From a bacterium (GTDB taxonomy: Bacteria > Vulcanimicrobiota > Vulcanimicrobiia > Vulcanimicrobiales > SCRA01): a stretch of DNA of 31,275 nt. This document shows positions 1-9,110 of this stretch, piece by piece; position 1 is the stretch's first letter, and the number at the start of each line of letters is the position of its first letter. Where the stretch lies: positions 1-31,275 of the forward strand of contig SCRI01000030.1 in NCBI GenBank assembly GCA_004298675.1, read 5' to 3'. The translations under genes were made by a program, and so were the position numbers. The notes beneath the pieces are model-generated. The model made no database searches. It was not told the origin of the DNA and saw nothing but the letters and a program-made list of their open reading frames with translations.

Positions 1-2452
1 CGCCGTAGGCAGGGTCGTAACCCGTCCGCACCAGATGGCGTTTCGCCGCTTCGTCCAGCTCCAGCGCGATGCGCCGCTCGGCCAAGCGTGCGCGCAGGCG
101 CGCGAGCTGGATCTCGACGATCTCGCCGAGCTGCTCCTCGCTGAGCGCGTGGAAGACGACGATCTCGTCGACGCGGTTGAGGAACTCCGGGCGGAAGTGC
201 AGACGCAGCTCCTCCAGCACGGTCGACTTCATGCGCTCGTAGTTGTCGCCGGCAAACGTCCCGCGGTACTCCAAGATGCGATGGCTGCCGATGTTCGACG
301 TCATGATGACGATCGTGTTGCGGAAATCCACCGTGCGCCCTTGTCCGTCGGTCAGCCGCCCGTCGTCGAGCACCTGCAAGAAGACGTTGAAGACGTCCGG
401 GTGGGCCTTCTCGACTTCATCGAAGAGCAACACGGAGAAGGGGCGCCGCCGCACCGCCTCCGTGAGCTGGCCGCCTTCCTCGTATCCGACGTAGCCCGGA
501 GGAGATCCGATGAGCCTGGCCACCGTATGCTTCTCCTGATACTCGGACATGTCGATGCGGACCATCGCGCGCTCGTCGTCGAAGAGAAACGCCGCCAGCG
601 CCCGCGCCAGTTCGGTCTTGCCGACGCCCGTGGGCCCGAGGAAGATGAACGAACCGATGGGGCGGTTGGGATCGGATAGTCCCGCGCGCGCGCGCACCAC
701 CGCCTCCGAGACGGCGGTGACGGCCTCGTCCTGTCCGACCACGCGGCGATGGAGCTCTTCGCTGAGATGCAGCAGCTTCTGGATCTCACCCTCGAGCAGC
801 TTGCTGACGGGGATGCCGGTCCAACGGCTGACGACCTGCGCGATGTCCTCTTCGTCGACTTCTTCCTTGAGCAGACGCCCCTTGCCGCCGCTGGGCGCGT
901 TGACTTGCGCCAAGCGGCGCTCGAGATCGGCCAGGGTGCCGTAACGCAGCTCGGCCACCTTGTTGAGGTCGTAGTTGCGCTCGGCTTGCTCGATCTCCAA
1001 CTTGACGCGCTCGACCTGCTCGCGCATACCGCGCGCGCGGGCAACTTCGCCCTTCTCACGCTCCCACTGCGATTTCAGCTCGTCGCTTGCCGCGTGCAGC
1101 TCGCGCAACTCGCTCTCGATGCGCTCGAGGCGGCGTTTGCTGGCGCTGTCGGTTTCTTTGCGCAACGCCTCGCGTTCGATCTCCAACTGCATGATGCGCC
1201 GCTGGCTCTCGTCAAGCTCTTGCGGCAGCGAGTCGATCTCGGTGCGTAACTTGGCGGCGGCTTCGTCCACGAGATCGATGGCTTTGTCGGGGAGAAAACG
1301 GTCGCTGATGTAGCGGTTGGAGAGGACGGCGGCGGCAACCAGCGCGGCATCCTTGATGCGCACGCCGTGGTGTACCTCGTAGCGCTCGCGTAGACCGCGC
1401 AAAATGGAGATCGTGTCCTCGACGCTGGGCTGATCCACCAGCACCGGCTGGAAGCGCCGCTCGAGCGCGGCGTCCTTCTCGATGTGCTTGCGATATTCGT
1501 CCAGGGTGGTGGCGCCGATCATGTGCAGCTCGCCGCGCGCCAGCATCGGCTTGAGCAGGTTGCCGGCATCCATGGCGCCTTCGGCTTTTCCGGCACCCAC
1601 CACCGTGTGGAGCTCGTCGATGAAGAGCAGTACCTGGCCCTCGGAACTCTGCACCTCTTTGAGGACGGACTTGAGGCGCTCCTCGAACTCGCCGCGGTAC
1701 TTCGCGCCGGCGATGAGCGCGCCCATGTCCAGCGAGATGACGCGCTTGTTCTTGAGGCCCTCGGGCACGTCGCCGCGCACGATGCGCTGCGCGAGCCCTT
1801 CCACGATGGCCGTCTTGCCGACACCCGGCTCGCCGATGAGCACGGGATTATTCTTGGTGCGGCGCGAGAGCACTTGGATGACGCGGCGAATCTCCTCGTC
1901 GCGTCCGATGACCGGATCGAGTTTGCCCTGTGCGGCCAACTGCGTGAGGTCGCGGCCGAAGCGCTCGAGCGTCTGGTAGGTGGCCTCGGGGTTCTGCGAG
2001 GTCACGCGCTGATTGCCGCGGACTTCGCGCAACGCCTGTAACAGGCGCTCGCGCGTCAGGCCAACCTCGCGAAACAGCCGCCCCACGGAGCCGCCGTCGG
2101 CCGCCATGGCCAACAGGAGATGCTCGACCGAGACGTACTCATCGGAGAGTGCCTTCGATTCATCCTCGGCGGTATTGAGCAGCCGGGTCAACGCGGCGGA
2201 GATGTAGACATGGTCGGGCTGCGTGCCGACGACCTTGGGCAGGCGTTCCAACTCGCGCTCGACGCGCCGCTCGATCTCTTTTGGATCCTGGCCGGCTTTC
2301 TCCAGGATCGTGGGCGCTATGCCTTGGTCTTGCTCCAGCAGCGCCGCCAGCAGATGCTCCGCACTCACGTCGGTGTTCTGACGCCGGACCGCTAGATCGT
2401 GGGCCGCACCCAGTGCCTGCGCGACGCGCTCGGTCATCTTTTCTACGTCCAT
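1..2452 (-). CDS. clpB: ATP-dependent disaggregase ClpB (3' end outside window)
   Basis: Hexameric AAA+ chaperone that extracts polypeptides from aggregates together with DnaK. About 817 codons are visible of a family length near 860; the C-terminus runs off the left edge. Seen in order: Clp N-domain repeats (about 1-145), first AAA+ module with Walker A GEPGVGKT at 207-214, Walker B ending IDE near 278-280 and pore loop KYRG near 251-254, a long charged coiled-coil middle domain (about 401-525), then a second AAA+ module with Walker A GPTGVGKT at 606-613 and pore loop GYVG near 653-656. The middle domain separates ClpB from ClpA/ClpC. The start chosen is the ATG reading MDVEKM, preceded by a G-run. 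It follows the aminotransferase gene by 78 bases containing a hairpin. No HrcA/CIRCE repeat was seen in this gap. Confidence 0.97.
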   Translation of the reverse strand, partial: MDVEKMTERVAQALGAAHDLAVRRQNTDVSAEHLLAALLEQDQGIAPTILEKAGQDPKEIERRVERELERLPKVVGTQPDHVYISAALTRLLNTAEDESKALSDEYVSVEHLLLAMAADGGSVGRLFREVGLTRERLLQALREVRGNQRVTSQNPEATYQTLERFGRDLTQLAAQGKLDPVIGRDEEIRRVIQVLSRRTKNNPVLIGEPGVGKTAIVEGLAQRIVRGDVPEGLKNKRVISLDMGALIAGAKYRGEFEERLKSVLKEVQSSEGQVLLFIDELHTVVGAGKAEGAMDAGNLLKPMLARGELHMIGATTLDEYRKHIEKDAALERRFQPVLVDQPSVEDTISILRGLRERYEVHHGVRIKDAALVAAAVLSNRYISDRFLPDKAIDLVDEAAAKLRTEIDSLPQELDESQRRIMQLEIEREALRKETDSASKRRLERIESELRELHAASDELKSQWEREKGEVARARGMREQVERVKLEIEQAERNYDLNKVAELRYGTLADLERRLAQVNAPSGGKGRLLKEEVDEEDIAQVVSRWTGIPVSKLLEGEIQKLLHLSEELHRRVVGQDEAVTAVSEAVVRARAGLSDPNRPIGSFIFLGPTGVGKTELARALAAFLFDDERAMVRIDMSEYQEKHTVARLIGSPPGYVGYEEGGQLTEAVRRRPFSVLLFDEVEKAHPDVFNVFLQVLDDGRLTDGQGRTVDFRNTIVIMTSNIGSHRILEYRGTFAGDNYERMKSTVLEELRLHFRPEFLNRVDEIVVFHALSEEQLGEIVEIQLARLRARLAERRIALELDEAAKRHLVRTGYDPAYG

Positions 2453-2470
2453 CGCCCCCCAAGACACGCG

Positions 2471-2503
2471 CGGGCGGCCGCGCGTTGCAGCGCCGGCCGC
2501 CCG
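2471..2503 (-). terminator. GC-rich stem-loop between aminotransferase gene and clpB
   Basis: Ten perfectly complementary bases (2471-2480 with 2494-2503) enclose a 13-nt loop, between the aminotransferase stop and the clpB start. On the minus strand it is followed by a G-run rather than a U-run, so it is not a classical intrinsic terminator. It could be a Rho-independent terminator of poor quality, an attenuator, or an mRNA-end protecting hairpin that uncouples clpB from the upstream genes. Function is inferred only from position and pairing. Confidence 0.45.
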
Positions 2504-2530
2504 TCGTTTCCAGAGGCAGGAGAGCGTTTG

Positions 2531-3730
2531 CTAGGTGAGGGCGCGAACGAAACGCTCGAGGCGATCGAAACCCTCGCGCAGGTTCTCCAGCGACGCCGCA
2601 TACGAGATGCGGACGTACTCCGGGGCGCCGAAACCGTTGCCCCCCACGATGGCCAAGCCCTCGCGCTCCAACAGCAGGCGGGTCAGCGTCGCCGACGAGT
2701 CGATCGGAGTGCCTTGATGCGTCCGTCCGACGAGCGCCGAGATGTTCGGGAAGAAGTAGAAGGCTCCGCTGGGCCGGCCGCAGCGCACGCCGGGGATGGC
2801 GTTGAGGCGCCCCACGCCGTACTGGCGGCGCTTATCGTACTCGGATACCATCGCGCGCACCGGTGCGCGGTCCATGTGCAGGCCGGCTAGCGCCGCGCGC
2901 TGCGAGATGGCGGTGGCGCCGCTCGTGGTCTGCCCCTGCATCGTGGCCATGGCCTTAGCGAGCACCGGATCGCAGACGGTCCAACCGATGCGCCAGCCCG
3001 TCATCGCGAAGATCTTGCTGACGCCGTCGATCAACACGGTGCGGGCCGCGATCTCCGGAGAGAGCGACGGGAAGGAGACCGCCTCGCCGTCGTAGCTGAG
3101 GGCTGCGTAGATCTCATCGGAGATCACCCAGAGGCGGTGGCGCAGCGCCAGGTCGCCGATGGCCTCCAGGGCCGCGCGCGGGAAGACCGCGCCGGTGGGG
3201 TTGCACGGGGAGTTGAGGAAGAGCGCCGTGGTACGGGGTGTGATCGCCGCGGCGATGCGCTCGGGGTCGAGCGCGAAGTTCTCCTCGGCGCGCGTCTCGA
3301 CGACCACCGGCGTGCCCCCGACGAGCTTTACCTGATCGACGTAGCTGACCCAATAGGGCGCTGGGATGATGACTTCGTCGCCTTCGTCGACCAGCGCGAG
3401 CAAGGCGTTGGTGATCGCCTGCTTGGCGCCACAGGAGACGACGACACCGTCCGCGCGATAGCCCGCACCGCGCTCCGCCGTGTAGTCGATGACGGCTTGG
3501 CGCAGATCGGCGAAGCCGGTCAGCGGCGGATATTTGGTGTAGCCGCCCTCGATCGCCTCGTGGGCGGCCTGGCGGATGGGCTCGGGTGTCGCGAAATCGG
3601 GCTCGCCCGCGGTCAGGTTGACCACGGAGACCCCTTGCTCGGCCAGGGCTCGGGCGGCCGCCGCGGCGGCCATGGTTGAAGAGGGCGCGACCTGTGCGGC
3701 GCGCCGGGAAAGGCGAATCGGCTCGATCAT
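2531..3730 (-). CDS. aspC: Aspartate-type aminotransferase (PLP, class I)
   Basis: Pyridoxal-phosphate aminotransferase of fold type I, most like the subgroup Ib aspartate aminotransferases (aspartate + 2-oxoglutarate to oxaloacetate + glutamate). At 399 residues it matches the family length. Motifs: GEPDF near 42-46, NSPCNPTG at 173-180 (substrate/PLP-binding Asn), SDEIY at 204-208 with the pyridine-nitrogen Asp205, Schiff-base Lys239 in SKIFAMTGWRIGW with phosphate-binding Arg247, and the alpha-carboxylate-binding Arg374 in EYVRISYA. The ATG start overlaps the stop of the upstream YkgJ-like gene by an ATGA, suggesting translational coupling. Exact substrate (aspartate, or a broader prephenate/aspartate range as in some Ib enzymes) cannot be fixed from sequence alone. 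Confidence 0.93.
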   Translation of the reverse strand: MIEPIRLSRRAAQVAPSSTMAAAAAARALAEQGVSVVNLTAGEPDFATPEPIRQAAHEAIEGGYTKYPPLTGFADLRQAVIDYTAERGAGYRADGVVVSCGAKQAITNALLALVDEGDEVIIPAPYWVSYVDQVKLVGGTPVVVETRAEENFALDPERIAAAITPRTTALFLNSPCNPTGAVFPRAALEAIGDLALRHRLWVISDEIYAALSYDGEAVSFPSLSPEIAARTVLIDGVSKIFAMTGWRIGWTVCDPVLAKAMATMQGQTTSGATAISQRAALAGLHMDRAPVRAMVSEYDKRRQYGVGRLNAIPGVRCGRPSGAFYFFPNISALVGRTHQGTPIDSSATLTRLLLEREGLAIVGGNGFGAPEYVRISYAASLENLREGFDRLERFVRALT

Positions 3731-4419
3731 CGGCGACTCTTTCTACGCTGGGCGTGCTCCTTCTTGCGGCGTGTCTTCTCGCGCTCCCAGCGTGAGGCGT
3801 CGACGTCTTCGCAGCCGATGGGGCTGAACTCGCGGCAGTCGTTGGGGCGCGCCTCGTAGATGCCGCACGTAAAGTGGCCCGGGCGGCTCTCCTTGAGAAA
3901 GACGCACGGATCCGAGAGCGCCGGCCCGGTCTTCTTGAGCCAGCCCACCGTCGAGCCGTCGGCGGAGGGGCGCTTGTTGACGTAGCGGCGCAGCGTTTCG
4001 CGATAGCTCAAACCGAGGTGATCGGCGATGCGCTGAACGTCGCTCTGCGAGACGAAGGGCTCGTAGCTGCGGCAGCACTCACCGCAGCCGGGTGGGCAGG
4101 CCAAGTTCTCCGGGAGATCCTGGAGATGCTCGCGCACGAGGTCGACGACCTTACCGATCGCCTTGACGAAGTCGGCGTCGTCGTTGTACTTGTAGGACCA
4201 CTCGCGATGGCTGATCGCGTTGGTGTTATAGTAGCGCGTGATCTGCTCGTTGTACGTCACCGTGACGTGCTCTTGCGTGATCTCGATGGAGCTGAACTGG
4301 CGCAGCGGCTCGGTATCGAGCAGCGCGGGATTGGTCGGCTGTCCGGTCTCGGCCGTGAAGAGATCGAGCTCGGTGAGGTTGACGAAAAATTTGATGCCGT
4401 CGCGGCCGGTTGCGGTCAT
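3727..4419 (-). CDS. YkgJ-family cysteine-cluster protein
   Basis: A 230-residue cytosolic protein with the YkgJ (CxxCxxCC) signature: Cys108, Cys112, Cys115 and Cys116 in CPPGCGECC, then Cys172 (PCVFL), Cys185 (CGIYEARP), Cys195 (DCREF) and Cys203. This eight-cysteine layout is expected to bind zinc or an iron-sulfur cluster; the biochemical role of the family is unknown. About 100 residues precede the cluster and carry no motif I recognise; the tail is very basic. The open frame continues upstream through the tRNA-Cys gene on the other strand, so I chose the internal ATG at 4419 (MTATGRDG). It is coupled to the aminotransferase gene by a 4-base overlap. A link with amino-acid metabolism is possible but unproven. 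Confidence 0.85.
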   Translation of the reverse strand: MTATGRDGIKFFVNLTELDLFTAETGQPTNPALLDTEPLRQFSSIEITQEHVTVTYNEQITRYYNTNAISHREWSYKYNDDADFVKAIGKVVDLVREHLQDLPENLACPPGCGECCRSYEPFVSQSDVQRIADHLGLSYRETLRRYVNKRPSADGSTVGWLKKTGPALSDPCVFLKESRPGHFTCGIYEARPNDCREFSPIGCEDVDASRWEREKTRRKKEHAQRRKSRR

Positions 4420-4534
4420 GCGCCGTGTTTCCCGTGGCGAGCACGCAACCCCTCGGCAGGATGGTGTGTTCCTCAGGAAGAACCGCACGGACCCATCGAC
4501 GCCGTACCATGTGAGAGAGCGTGGGCCGGCTTGC

Positions 4535-4605
4535 GGCGACATAGCCAAGTGGTAAGGCAGAGCTCTGCAAAAGCTCCATCGTCGGTTCGACTCCGACTGT
4601 CGCCT
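4535..4605 (+). tRNA. tRNA-Cys (GCA)
   Basis: A full cloverleaf can be drawn. Acceptor arms GGCGACA (4535-4541) and TGTCGCC (4598-4604) pair perfectly, with discriminator T at 4605 as expected for tRNA-Cys. The anticodon stem GAGCT/AGCTC (4560-4564 with 4572-4576) frames the loop CTGCAAA, with anticodon GCA at 4567-4569. The T-arm GTCGG-TTCGACT-CCGAC (4581-4597) is canonical. The CCA tail is not encoded. The tRNA lies divergent from the YkgJ-like gene and is followed directly by the tandem terminator repeats. Confidence 0.97.
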
Positions 4606-4664
4606 CAATCCCCACTCACTTCGCTTTCGCTCCGTTCGTGGGGGCCCCAGTTCCTTAGAATTTT

Positions 4665-4687
4665 CCGGGCCACTCGGCCCGGTTTTT
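4665..4687 (+). terminator. Intrinsic terminator 1 after tRNA-Cys
   Basis: Seven G-C pairs (4665-4671 with 4676-4682), an ACTC tetraloop and five Ts (4683-4687). This is a good Rho-independent terminator about 60 bases after the tRNA 3' end. Confidence 0.85.
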
Positions 4688-4737
4688 AGTTACTTCGCTT
4701 TCGCTGCGTTCGTGGGGGCCCCAATACTTAGAGTTTT

Positions 4738-4759
4738 CCGGGCCACTCGGCCCGGTTTT
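4738..4759 (+). terminator. Intrinsic terminator 2 (repeat unit 2)
   Basis: Same stem and loop as the first copy (4738-4744 with 4749-4755), followed by four Ts and then CAGTT. Probably a functional back-up terminator. Confidence 0.75.
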
Positions 4760-4809
4760 CAGTTACTCCGCTGCGCTCCGTTCGTGGGGGCCCCAATACT
4801 TAGAGTTTT

Positions 4810-4827
4810 CCGGGCCACTCGGCCCGG
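4810..4827 (+). terminator. Degenerate terminator hairpin 3 (repeat unit 3)
   Basis: The stem (4810-4816 with 4821-4827) and ACTC loop are intact, but the following bases are GTTGTAGG instead of a T-run. Termination here is therefore probably weak. It lies 38 bases before hisF, so this copy may now sit in, or just upstream of, the hisF leader. Confidence 0.5.
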
Positions 4828-4865
4828 GTTGTAGGCGTTGAAGAGCGGGGGGAGAATCACGGGGC

Positions 4866-5651
4866 ATGCTTGCCCGCCGCATCATTCCCTGCTTGGACGT
4901 CAAGGATGGCCGAGTCGTCAAAGGCGTAAACTTCGTCTCGCTGGTCGACGCCGGCGATCCGGTGGCACTTGCGCGTGCCTACGAGGAGCAGGGGGCGGAC
5001 GAGCTGGTACTGCTGGACATCACGGCAACCATCGAGGGGCGTCGCGCCTTACTGGAAGCCGTGCAGGCGGCGGCGCGCGAGTTGACGATGCCGTTTACGG
5101 TTGGCGGCGGCGTGCGCGGCGTCGACGACGTCGTGGACCTCTTACGAGCCGGCTGCGACAAGGTCTCCATCAACAGCGCGGCGGTGCGCGAGCCGGGGAT
5201 CCTCGACGAGGCGGCGCGCGTCGTCGGCGGGCAGTGCGTGGTCGTCGCCATCGACGCGAAGCGCCACGCGCAGGGCTGGGAGGTTCACGTCAACGGTGGG
5301 CGCACGCCAACCGGCGCCGACGCGTTGACTTGGGCACGCGAAGCGCAGCGGCGTGGTGCGGGGGAGTTACTGGTGACCAGCATCGATGCCGATGGCACCA
5401 AGCAAGGCTACGACCTCGAGTTGCTGAGAGCGATGCGTGAGGTCAGTTCCCTGCCGCTCATCGCCTCCGGCGGTGCCGGGAAGATCGAGGATTTCGCCGC
5501 GGCCTTCGATGCCGGCGCCGATGCGGCATTGGCGGCCTCGCTCTTCCACTTCGGTGAATTGGCGATTCCCACGTTGAAGGAGGCCTTGCGGGAACGCGGC
5601 GTTCCGGTCCGTCCAGCCGCCGGGACGCGAGGTACCGCCGATGTCCGTTGA
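4866..5651 (+). CDS. hisF: Imidazole glycerol phosphate synthase, cyclase subunit HisF
   Basis: Cyclase half of the HisHF enzyme of histidine biosynthesis: it joins ammonia from HisH with PRFAR to give imidazole glycerol phosphate and AICAR. The (beta/alpha)8 barrel of 261 residues has the two catalytic aspartates Asp11 (IPCLDVKDG) and Asp130 (VVAIDAK), plus the phosphate-binding motifs VGGGVR (79-84) and ASGGAG near the end. The start is the ATG reading [10 protein letters not shown]. The stop overlaps hisIE by 11 bases. It is the first gene of a ten-gene plus-strand run. HisH, its partner, and HisA are not in the window, so the his genes are scattered or continue elsewhere. Confidence 0.97.
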   Translation: MLARRIIPCLDVKDGRVVKGVNFVSLVDAGDPVALARAYEEQGADELVLLDITATIEGRRALLEAVQAAARELTMPFTVGGGVRGVDDVVDLLRAGCDKVSINSAAVREPGILDEAARVVGGQCVVVAIDAKRHAQGWEVHVNGGRTPTGADALTWAREAQRRGAGELLVTSIDADGTKQGYDLELLRAMREVSSLPLIASGGAGKIEDFAAAFDAGADAALAASLFHFGELAIPTLKEALRERGVPVRPAAGTRGTADVR

Positions 5652-6294
5652 TGAGATCGACGCGCTGCGCTGGGACGACGCCGGTCTGATACCGGTGATC
5701 GTGCAGGACGCGCGCTCCATGGACGTGCTGACGCTGGCTTACGCCAATCGCGAGGCGCTCGCGCGCACGCTGGCGACACGCAGCACCTGGCTCTGGAGCC
5801 GCTCGCGCAACGCACTTTGGAATAAGGGTGAAAGCTCCGGCAACGTCCAGCACGTGGTGGGCGTACGCTACGACTGCGATGCCGATGCCCTGCTCTATCT
5901 CGTGGAGCCGGCCGGCCCTGCCTGCCACACCGGTGCGACGACCTGCTTTCACAACGTTTTGCTGGAGCAGGAGCGCGCCGATCTGGCCGGCGCGCCGTCC
6001 GGCGGAGGAGCATTCGGCCGGGCCGTGGCGCATCTGGAGGGAGTGATCGAGCAGCGGCGTCACGCCTCCGTGGAGACTTCCTACGTTGCCAAACTGCTGC
6101 ACGGCGGCGTCGACCGTATCGGGAAGAAGATCGGCGAAGAGGCCACCGAGGTGGTGATCGCGGCGAAGAACCACGATCACGACGAGCTCACCTGGGAAGT
6201 CAGCGATCTGCTCTTCCACACGCTCGTGTTGATGCACGAGCAGGGCGTATCCATCGAGGACGTGGGCCGGGAGCTGTTGCGGCGAGCAAAGTGA
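5641..6294 (+). CDS. hisIE: Bifunctional phosphoribosyl-AMP cyclohydrolase / phosphoribosyl-ATP pyrophosphatase HisIE
   Basis: Catalyses steps two and three of histidine synthesis. The N-terminal HisI domain (about 1-108) shows [17 protein letters not shown] and the metal-binding DCDAD (78-82), Cys95 and Cys102. The C-terminal HisE domain (about 124-213) shows [10 protein letters not shown] and the helical [11 protein letters not shown] motif (161-171), whose acidic residues bind Mg2+. At 217 residues it matches fused HisIE proteins. It starts inside the end of hisF (11-base overlap), and its stop overlaps the recG start codon in a GTGA, so all three are probably translated in series. Confidence 0.97.
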   Translation: MSVDEIDALRWDDAGLIPVIVQDARSMDVLTLAYANREALARTLATRSTWLWSRSRNALWNKGESSGNVQHVVGVRYDCDADALLYLVEPAGPACHTGATTCFHNVLLEQERADLAGAPSGGGAFGRAVAHLEGVIEQRRHASVETSYVAKLLHGGVDRIGKKIGEEATEVVIAAKNHDHDELTWEVSDLLFHTLVLMHEQGVSIEDVGRELLRRAK

Positions 6295-8402
6295 AGGTAA
6301 GCGCGCCGGCACCGCAGACGCCGTTGCGGGAGATACTTCCCGCGGAGCGGGCCGCGCTCTTCGAACGCGAGTTGGGCCTGACCACGGCGTACGACTTGCT
6401 CACCTACTTTCCATATCGCTACGAGGATCTCACGGCCCCCACTCCGTCCAACCTGCTCGGCGCGGCGGAAGGCGAGGAGAACGCCGCCGGCCTGATCGTC
6501 TCCGTCAAACATCAGTTTCTGCCGGGACGCGCGCGCGCGAAGACCACGGCGCTGCTACGCGACGATGCCGGCGTCTTCACGGCGGTGTGGTTCGGGCGCC
6601 CCTATCTGCGCAATCAGTTGTCCGAGGGGCTGCGGCTCTTCGTTCGTGGACGCGTTCAACGTTCGTTCTCGGGGCCGCAGATCAATGTCACGACGCATCG
6701 CGTCATCCGTGAGAACGAAGACTATGACGGTGAGGTTTTGCCCGTCTACGGCCAAACGGCGCGTCTGCCGCTCAAGACGATCCGCGCGGTGATCCGCAAG
6801 TTCTTACCGCTGCTGTTGGAGATACCGCTCGACGAGTTACCGGAGGAGCTGCGGTGCAAACATCGTTTCCTCCCAACCCGTGAGGCCTACCGTGCCATCC
6901 ATTTGCCGCTACGTATGTCCGAGGCGCGCGAAGCCCGCCGCAGGGTCATCTACGGAGAGTTTCTCGGGCTTGCGCTAGGGGCAGCGGTCAAGCGCGCGCA
7001 GCGCGCCTTCAGTGGCGGGGCCTTGCCGCTGAGCGCCCCCGACCAGTTGATGGACGAGCTCGAGCGCCAGCTGCCCTTCACGCTGACCGGCGCGCAGCGG
7101 CGCGTCATTCGAGAGATCTGGGGAGATATGGCGCGCCCGCAGCCGATGAACCGGTTGCTGCAAGGCGACGTTGGAAGCGGAAAGACGCTCGTGGCCGCTG
7201 CGGCGGCGCTGCTGGCGCACGCTCGCGGCGCGCAGGCGGCATTGATGGCGCCCACCGAGATCTTGGCGCGTCAACATGCCGCGAAGCTGGCCACCCTGCT
7301 GTTGCCATTTGGGGTACCGGTCGAGGTCGTGCTGGGCGCCCAAGGCGTCAGGGCGCGCCGTGAGGCGCTGCGTCACTTGGCCGATGGCAGCTGCTCGCTC
7401 GCCATCGGAACCCATGCGCTGTTGGAGGATGACGTCGTGTTCGCGCGCTTGGGTCTGGCGATCATCGACGAGCAGCACAAGTTCGGCGTGCAGCAGCGCA
7501 TGCGTCTACGCGCCAAAGGTTACGGCGGGAACCTGCCGCACACGCTGGTGATGACGGCCACGCCCATCCCGCGCACGCTCGCGCAGTCCGTGTATGCCGA
7601 CCTCGATCTCTCCGTGATCGACGAGTTGCCGCCCGGGCGCACGCCGATCCGTACGCGCGTGACCACCGCTGCGCGTTTGCCCGACGTCTGGGCTTTCGTG
7701 CGCAAGCACGTCGAACGAGGACGGCAGGCCTACGTCGTGACACCTTCGATCGGATTGGACGCCGCCAAGCGCGACGGCGAGGAAGAGGAGAGCAAGGCGG
7801 CGATTGCGCGGGCCACGGAAGTCTACGACGAACTGGCCAAGGACGTCTTCGCGGATCTGCCGGTGGGCCTGCTGCACGGGCGGATGTCCACGCGCGAGAA
7901 GGACGAGGCGATGGCGGCGTTCACCCGCAACGAGTTACGGATCCTCGTGGCCACGACCGTCGTGGAGGTGGGCGTCGATGTCGCGAATGCCACCGTCATG
8001 GTGATCTTGGATGCACAGCGCTATGGATTGGCGCAGCTGCATCAGTTGCGCGGGCGGGTGGGACGTGGAGCCGCGGCCTCCTTTTGCATCCTCGTGGCGC
8101 CGGCCGATCACGCCGAGAGTGAGCGCCTGGGGGTGCTCGAGCGGACCAGCGACGGTTTTGCCATAGCCGAAGAAGACCTGCGGCTGCGGGGGACCGGGGA
8201 CTTGCGCGGGATGGCTCAATCGGGAGCGGCTAGCTTCAAGCTCGCCAATCTCGTCGCGGATTTTCACCTCTATGCGGAGGCGAAAGCGGATGCGGATGCG
8301 GTCATCGCGGGCGATCCCCGGTTGGAGGATCCAGAGCATCGCGGGCTGCGGCAGCTCTTGGCGGCGGGAGAGACGCTCCAGGCGCTGGTCGTCTCGAGTT
8401 GA
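6291..8402 (+). CDS. recG: ATP-dependent DNA helicase RecG
   Basis: Superfamily 2 helicase that regresses stalled forks and processes branched DNA. The 703-residue length is usual. A wedge/OB region occupies about 60-150. The helicase core follows with Walker A GDVGSGKT (292-299), the RecG-type DEQH box IIDEQHKFGV (391-400), MTATPIPRTL (motif III), and the C-terminal TTVVEVGVDV plus QLRGRVGRG motifs. The GTG start overlaps the hisIE stop. recG often neighbours rsmD and coaD in many bacteria; here a HAD and two CHAD genes are inserted between them. Confidence 0.97.
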   Translation: MKVSAPAPQTPLREILPAERAALFERELGLTTAYDLLTYFPYRYEDLTAPTPSNLLGAAEGEENAAGLIVSVKHQFLPGRARAKTTALLRDDAGVFTAVWFGRPYLRNQLSEGLRLFVRGRVQRSFSGPQINVTTHRVIRENEDYDGEVLPVYGQTARLPLKTIRAVIRKFLPLLLEIPLDELPEELRCKHRFLPTREAYRAIHLPLRMSEAREARRRVIYGEFLGLALGAAVKRAQRAFSGGALPLSAPDQLMDELERQLPFTLTGAQRRVIREIWGDMARPQPMNRLLQGDVGSGKTLVAAAAALLAHARGAQAALMAPTEILARQHAAKLATLLLPFGVPVEVVLGAQGVRARREALRHLADGSCSLAIGTHALLEDDVVFARLGLAIIDEQHKFGVQQRMRLRAKGYGGNLPHTLVMTATPIPRTLAQSVYADLDLSVIDELPPGRTPIRTRVTTAARLPDVWAFVRKHVERGRQAYVVTPSIGLDAAKRDGEEEESKAAIARATEVYDELAKDVFADLPVGLLHGRMSTREKDEAMAAFTRNELRILVATTVVEVGVDVANATVMVILDAQRYGLAQLHQLRGRVGRGAAASFCILVAPADHAESERLGVLERTSDGFAIAEEDLRLRGTGDLRGMAQSGAASFKLANLVADFHLYAEAKADADAVIAGDPRLEDPEHRGLRQLLAAGETLQALVVSS

Positions 8403-8408
8403 AGCGCG

Positions 8409-9110
8409 ATGTCACTGGCGCTGGCGTTTGGCGTCGAAGTCGACGCGGTGGGTTTCGATCTCGATCACACCTTGGGCTTCGACGACCGGCTGGAGCTGCG
8501 CACGCTGCTGCGCTACGCGCGCCGCGCCGCGGCGACGCGGGGCGTGACGCTCGCCGCCCCTGTGCGCGAGCAGGCCAGCGTGCTCTTGGCGCGAGCTCGC
8601 GCGGGTGAACTCACGGTCGATCGAGCGGTAGCGCTCTTTCTCACCGATTACCTGTCCGTGCGTGAGGCCGAGCAGCAAGCCGCACGCTGGCGCGACGAGG
8701 TGGTAGCGGAGGCACGCGTGGCCATGCGCCCGGCGCCGGGGGCCCGCGCCTGCGTGGAGCGCTTGGAGGCGCGGGGCCTGCCCGTGGCGATCCTCACCAA
8801 CGGCTGGAGCCCGCTGCAAGAAGCCAAAGCGGAATCGCTTGGCCTAGGCCACCTGCCGCTGCTCATCTCCGAGCATATCGGCGCGCTCAAACCCGCTCCT
8901 GAGGCGTTTGCCGCCCTGGTGGCCCGGCTGGGCACGAGCCCCGCGCGCACCGCGTACGTCGGCGACGATCTCGATACCGACGTCTTGGGGGCACGTGCCG
9001 CGGCACTGGTGCCGGTGTGGGTTCCCGAGCGCGAGCCTCGTCTGGACGATGTGTGCACGGTTCCAGGCGACGTCATCAGGCTGCGCACCATCACCGAGCT
9101 GGCGCCATGA
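8409..9110 (+). CDS. HAD-superfamily hydrolase
   Basis: A 233-residue haloacid-dehalogenase-like phosphatase with all four motifs: FDLDHTLGF with nucleophile Asp17 and Asp19, TNG at 130-132, Lys161 in KPAPEAF, and GDDLDTD at 185-191. A helical cap lies between motifs I and II (about 25-105), so it is a subfamily I-type enzyme acting on a small phosphorylated molecule; the substrate cannot be told. It begins 6 bases after recG, and its stop overlaps the first half-CHAD gene in an ATGA. The neighbourhood with CHAD modules (polyphosphate-binding in other systems) is suggestive but not proof of a phosphate role. Confidence 0.9.
   Translation: MSLALAFGVEVDAVGFDLDHTLGFDDRLELRTLLRYARRAAATRGVTLAAPVREQASVLLARARAGELTVDRAVALFLTDYLSVREAEQQAARWRDEVVAEARVAMRPAPGARACVERLEARGLPVAILTNGWSPLQEAKAESLGLGHLPLLISEHIGALKPAPEAFAALVARLGTSPARTAYVGDDLDTDVLGARAAALVPVWVPEREPRLDDVCTVPGDVIRLRTITELAP

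Larger units (their letters stand above)
4618..4837 (+). repeat. Three tandem ~74-bp repeats, each with a terminator-like hairpin
   Basis: Units begin at 4618, 4692 and 4765 (spacing 74 and 73 bases) and are nearly identical. Each begins with a CGCT/CGTTCG-rich segment, continues with a GGGGGCCCC block, a short AT-rich stretch, then the hairpin CCGGGCC-ACTC-GGCCCGG and a T-run. Units 2 and 3 share the variant CAATACTTAGAG, whereas unit 1 reads CAGTTCCTTAGAA. The third unit has lost its T-run (GTTGT). The array fills the space between tRNA-Cys and hisF, which contains no gene. Confidence 0.93.

Noticed and set aside
35-1249. Several plus-strand open frames over clpB
   Set aside because: They are shadows of the clpB frame; the minus strand shows the full two-module AAA+ protein.
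4505-4510. TACCAT as a -10 box for tRNA-Cys
   Set aside because: The position is right (25 bases before the tRNA), but no -35 element is visible, so the match is too weak to call.
4419-4608. N-terminal extension of the YkgJ-like protein up to 4608
   Set aside because: It would run through the tRNA-Cys gene and its promoter region and shows no family similarity.
4618-4837. Tandem repeats as a CRISPR array
   Set aside because: Units abut directly without unique spacers, and each contains a terminator hairpin.
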